From contig ONMA01000013.1 of assembly GCA_900318815.1 (NCBI GenBank), positions 58,526 through 122,525 on the forward strand: 64,000 nucleotides of DNA, read 5' to 3'. Shown one piece after another: positions 62,024 to 64,000 of the stretch. The notes below the pieces were generated by a model. The model saw only the letters and a list, made by a program, of their open reading frames with translations. It made no database searches and was not told where the DNA came from. The stretch is from an uncultured Prevotellaceae bacterium. Its GTDB lineage: Bacteria; Bacteroidota; Bacteroidia; Bacteroidales; Bacteroidaceae. Position numbers and translations under genes: made by a program. Each line of letters starts with the position of its first letter. Position 1 is the first letter of the stretch.

Positions 62024-62640
62024 AAAGGGGACTGTATGCCAATCGTCCCAATCTGACGATAGGTTTTCATGGCTGCGACCAATCGGTGGTAGATAAAGTA
62101 ATTGCTGGCAAGGAGAATCTTCTTGCCAGCACTAATGATTATGACTGGCTTGGCAGTGGCATTTACTTCTGGGAAAACAACGAGGAAAGGGCTTTGGAGT
62201 GAGCCGAGGTGTTGTCCAAACGACCAGGCTCAAGCATCAAGACTCCTGCCGTGATTGGTGCAATGATTGATTTGGGCTATTGTTTTGACCTTACGGATAC
62301 GGCTTATTTACGCGAACTGAAGAAATCTTATGAACTGGCTGTTGAATATTGTCGTATCTCTGGCGAGAAACTTCCTGAGAACAAGCCGATCGGCGGCTCC
62401 GAGGATTTGCTGCTCAGGAAACTCGATTGCTATGTGATAGAGATGATGCACAGAGTAAATCGCGAGGCTAATAGTCGTGCCTACGACTCCGTGCGTGGTG
62501 TGTTCTGGGAAGGTCGGCCTCTCTATCCTAACGCAGGCTTTGCTGAGAAGAACCACATTCAGATTTGCGTCTGTAATCCCAACTGCATCAAGGGCTATTT
62601 CCTGCCGCGTGGCATCGACGTGAAATACCCCAATCCGTAA
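62020..62640 (+). pseudogene. ADP-ribosyltransferase-like toxin gene with an in-frame TGA
   Basis: One frame from ATG 62020 to TAA 62640 (206 residues) interrupted only by TGA at 62200-62202, at a place where the flanking ALE_AEVL suggests a tryptophan codon TGG. The first part, LTIGFHGCDQSVVDKVIAGK and DYDWLGSGIYFWENNEERAL, resembles ADP-ribosyltransferase-fold toxins (H-G, then G-S-G-I-Y-F-W-E). The second part ends with NHIQICVCNPNCIKGYFLP. The gene is probably inactivated by this single change, unless read through. Confidence 0.6.
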
Positions 62641-62643
62641 CTT

Positions 62644-62748
62644 ATGGAACAGAATTTCAGCAATAACAGTATTCTTGGACGAGCCAAGCGGCCAAGCCGA
62701 GCGGAACTTCAGGTGCTGCGTGAGTTCTTTGCAAGCAAAGCGGCATAG
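62644..62748 (+). other. Short frame made largely of repeat sequence
   Basis: 34 codons starting MEQNFSNNSILGRAKRPSRA. From about 62683 the DNA is the GCCAAGCGGCCAAGCCGAGC type repeat, and 62729-62760 has GCAAGCAAAGCGGCATAGCC, related to the element at 16411. It may be the end of the toxin locus overwritten by repeats. I do not call a gene. Confidence 0.35.
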
Positions 62749-62825
62749 CCGAGCGTTGCGAACGTGAGGGTGAGTCGGTGGGTTAACACAAGGATATCAC
62801 GTTCGATGCAAAAAATAGCGCCACT

Positions 62826-64000
62826 CTACCTCTCCCTTCCTTTGATCCTTGAGCGGAGGGTGCGGAGGGAAGCTGGCTTCACATCGAGGATATGGGCGAT
62901 GGTGTCATCATCGTAGTGGAAATCGTCCTGAAGGATGAGGAAGACATATTGCGAGGGCGTGAGAGAGTTGTAAGTGCGTTCCCACTCCTGCCAGCGCTTC
63001 GGGCGCAGTTGGGCGAAATAGTCTATCAGGCACTGCCGTTCCTCTGCCGTCATGTCGCCGACCCACTCCTTCTGCTGTAGTTTCACGAACTGTTGCGTAC
63101 CAGTCAGCAGTTTGCTGGCGATGCGCTGACGGCTATCCTCTATTTGTTTCCTCAGTTCTGCGATGGTCTGTTCGCTGGCCTCGCCGCCCTGTTGCAGCCG
63201 CTCTATCTCCGCCTGGTTCTCCGTAATCCGTCTGGCATTCTCGTCCAGTTGGAACCCCAACTTATTCATTCTTCTGCGATGCCACCAGATGCCTATAGTC
63301 AATAATAGCACGATGATAATAACAACCACAGCGCCCATTTTCATCATCCGCTGCTGCGATCTCATTTCCCAACGCCTTTCATCAAACTTCTGTTGCCAAT
63401 CGGCAATCTGCAAGCTGTGATTGGCAGTCATGACGGAGTCGTCATACGCCTTCAGTTGCTTCCTCATTTCCAGCGACTCACTCTTGTCACCCGTCAGTTC
63501 ATATAGTTCTGCCAATAGCTCCATTGAGTTGATACGTACTATGGGGTCTTTCTCATTTGTGCATTTCCTCACTTCCTCTATGGCCTCCTCATAGCGCCCT
63601 TGTGCCTTTAGCAGACGTGCTTCCTCCAAGTGTCCCTTATAGACGTTTTTTGCTCCATTATTACTACATAAATCCAAATACTTCCTGGCATTATCATCAT
63701 CACCCTTCTCCAGATACATCGCCGCTACATTATAGTAGATGTCAGTCCGCAGAATGCTGTCAGCCAAATCTATGTAATCGAGGCTTTTGAGAATACAGAG
63801 ATAGGCACTGTCTCTCTGCTGCATGGTGGCGTATGCTGCTGCACACATGTGGAGACTCCTGAGGGTCATGAGACTGTCGTTAAGTTCCATACTGCTTTCA
63901 TGGAATTTCTGTGAATATCTTAAGACGAGAAGAGGGTTGATGCAATAGTAGTTGGCAAAGGCCAGATTCTCATACACCATGTTCTTCAGCAGTTCGTCAT
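62826..64000 (-). CDS. TPR sensor with membrane segment and HTH domain, 5' end outside the window
   Basis: At least 391 residues are seen; the frame is still open at base 64000. TPR-like helices fill the first ~190 residues (YYNVAAMYLEKGDDDNARKY, RLLKAQGRYEEAIEEV). A single membrane helix (AVVVIIIVLLLTIGIWW), a coiled coil (EIERLQQGGEASEQTIAELR) and a C-terminal helix-turn-helix (YDDDTIAHILDVKPASLRTL) follow. This domain order is common in Bacteroidetes one-component regulators anchored in the inner membrane. The target is unknown. Confidence 0.8.
   Translation of the reverse strand, partial: DELLKNMVYENLAFANYYCINPLLVLRYSQKFHESSMELNDSLMTLRSLHMCAAAYATMQQRDSAYLCILKSLDYIDLADSILRTDIYYNVAAMYLEKGDDDNARKYLDLCSNNGAKNVYKGHLEEARLLKAQGRYEEAIEEVRKCTNEKDPIVRINSMELLAELYELTGDKSESLEMRKQLKAYDDSVMTANHSLQIADWQQKFDERRWEMRSQQRMMKMGAVVVIIIVLLLTIGIWWHRRRMNKLGFQLDENARRITENQAEIERLQQGGEASEQTIAELRKQIEDSRQRIASKLLTGTQQFVKLQQKEWVGDMTAEERQCLIDYFAQLRPKRWQEWERTYNSLTPSQYVFLILQDDFHYDDDTIAHILDVKPASLRTLRSRIKGRER

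Overview
The window comes from a Bacteroidales genome, most likely Prevotella or Segatella. Three things support this: promoters of the Bacteroidetes type (a TAnnTTTG -7 box, often TATCTTTG or TACCTTTG), a SusC/SusD pair with PL11 pectin lyases, and secreted proteins ending in Prevotella-style C-termini such as GLYI.NGKK.VVK. No rRNA, tRNA, CRISPR array or complete transposase was recognised.

Layout. 1-4.5 kb: the C-terminus of a large surface protein, a PL11 rhamnogalacturonan lyase and a HEPN/MNT pair. 4.5-17.5 kb: a defence island. It has tandem repeats, a small-RNA candidate, a promoter with an unusually structured leader of about 300 nt, then an operon encoding an SNF2-type helicase, a DUF4391-like protein, a type III Mod, an AAA/DUF4143 ATPase and a type III Res, followed by fragments of methyltransferase and toxin genes. 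18-31.5 kb: a 3633-residue secreted multidomain protein, two lipoproteins, a PAP2 phosphatase and a 50-residue leader-like peptide. 31.7-33.7 kb: a second PAP2 phosphatase and a phosphate-porin gene carrying two in-frame TAA codons. 34-35.7 kb: Fic and HigBA remnants flanked by an 86-bp direct repeat. 35.8-43.1 kb: a tightly coupled set, DUF1848, a 1699-residue WG-repeat/methyltransferase-like/RecQ fusion, a coiled-coil membrane-anchored protein and an unknown protein. This is the best candidate for an undescribed system. 43.1-44.3 kb: a damaged Schlafen/AlbA_2 gene. 44.5-56.6 kb: a pectin utilisation locus (SusC, SusD, a PL11-autotransporter-repeat fusion and a carbohydrate-binding secreted protein). 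56.9-60.8 kb: an ECF sigma factor, a short anti-sigma factor and an STN/TonB-dependent outer-membrane protein. 60.8-62.8 kb: another methyltransferase tail, the small-RNA candidate, a CdiA-C-like nuclease and an ADP-ribosyltransferase-like toxin locus with a TGA stop. 62.8-64 kb: a TPR/transmembrane/HTH regulator running off the edge.

Two themes recur. First, debris of restriction-modification and toxin genes appears several times, and three times it carries the same promoter-hairpin-terminator element that I read as a small RNA gene convergent with a CdiA-C-like toxin 3' end. Second, several families of short palindromic (REP-like) repeats lie between genes and also inside coding regions. 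All family assignments are from memory of motifs; no search was run.
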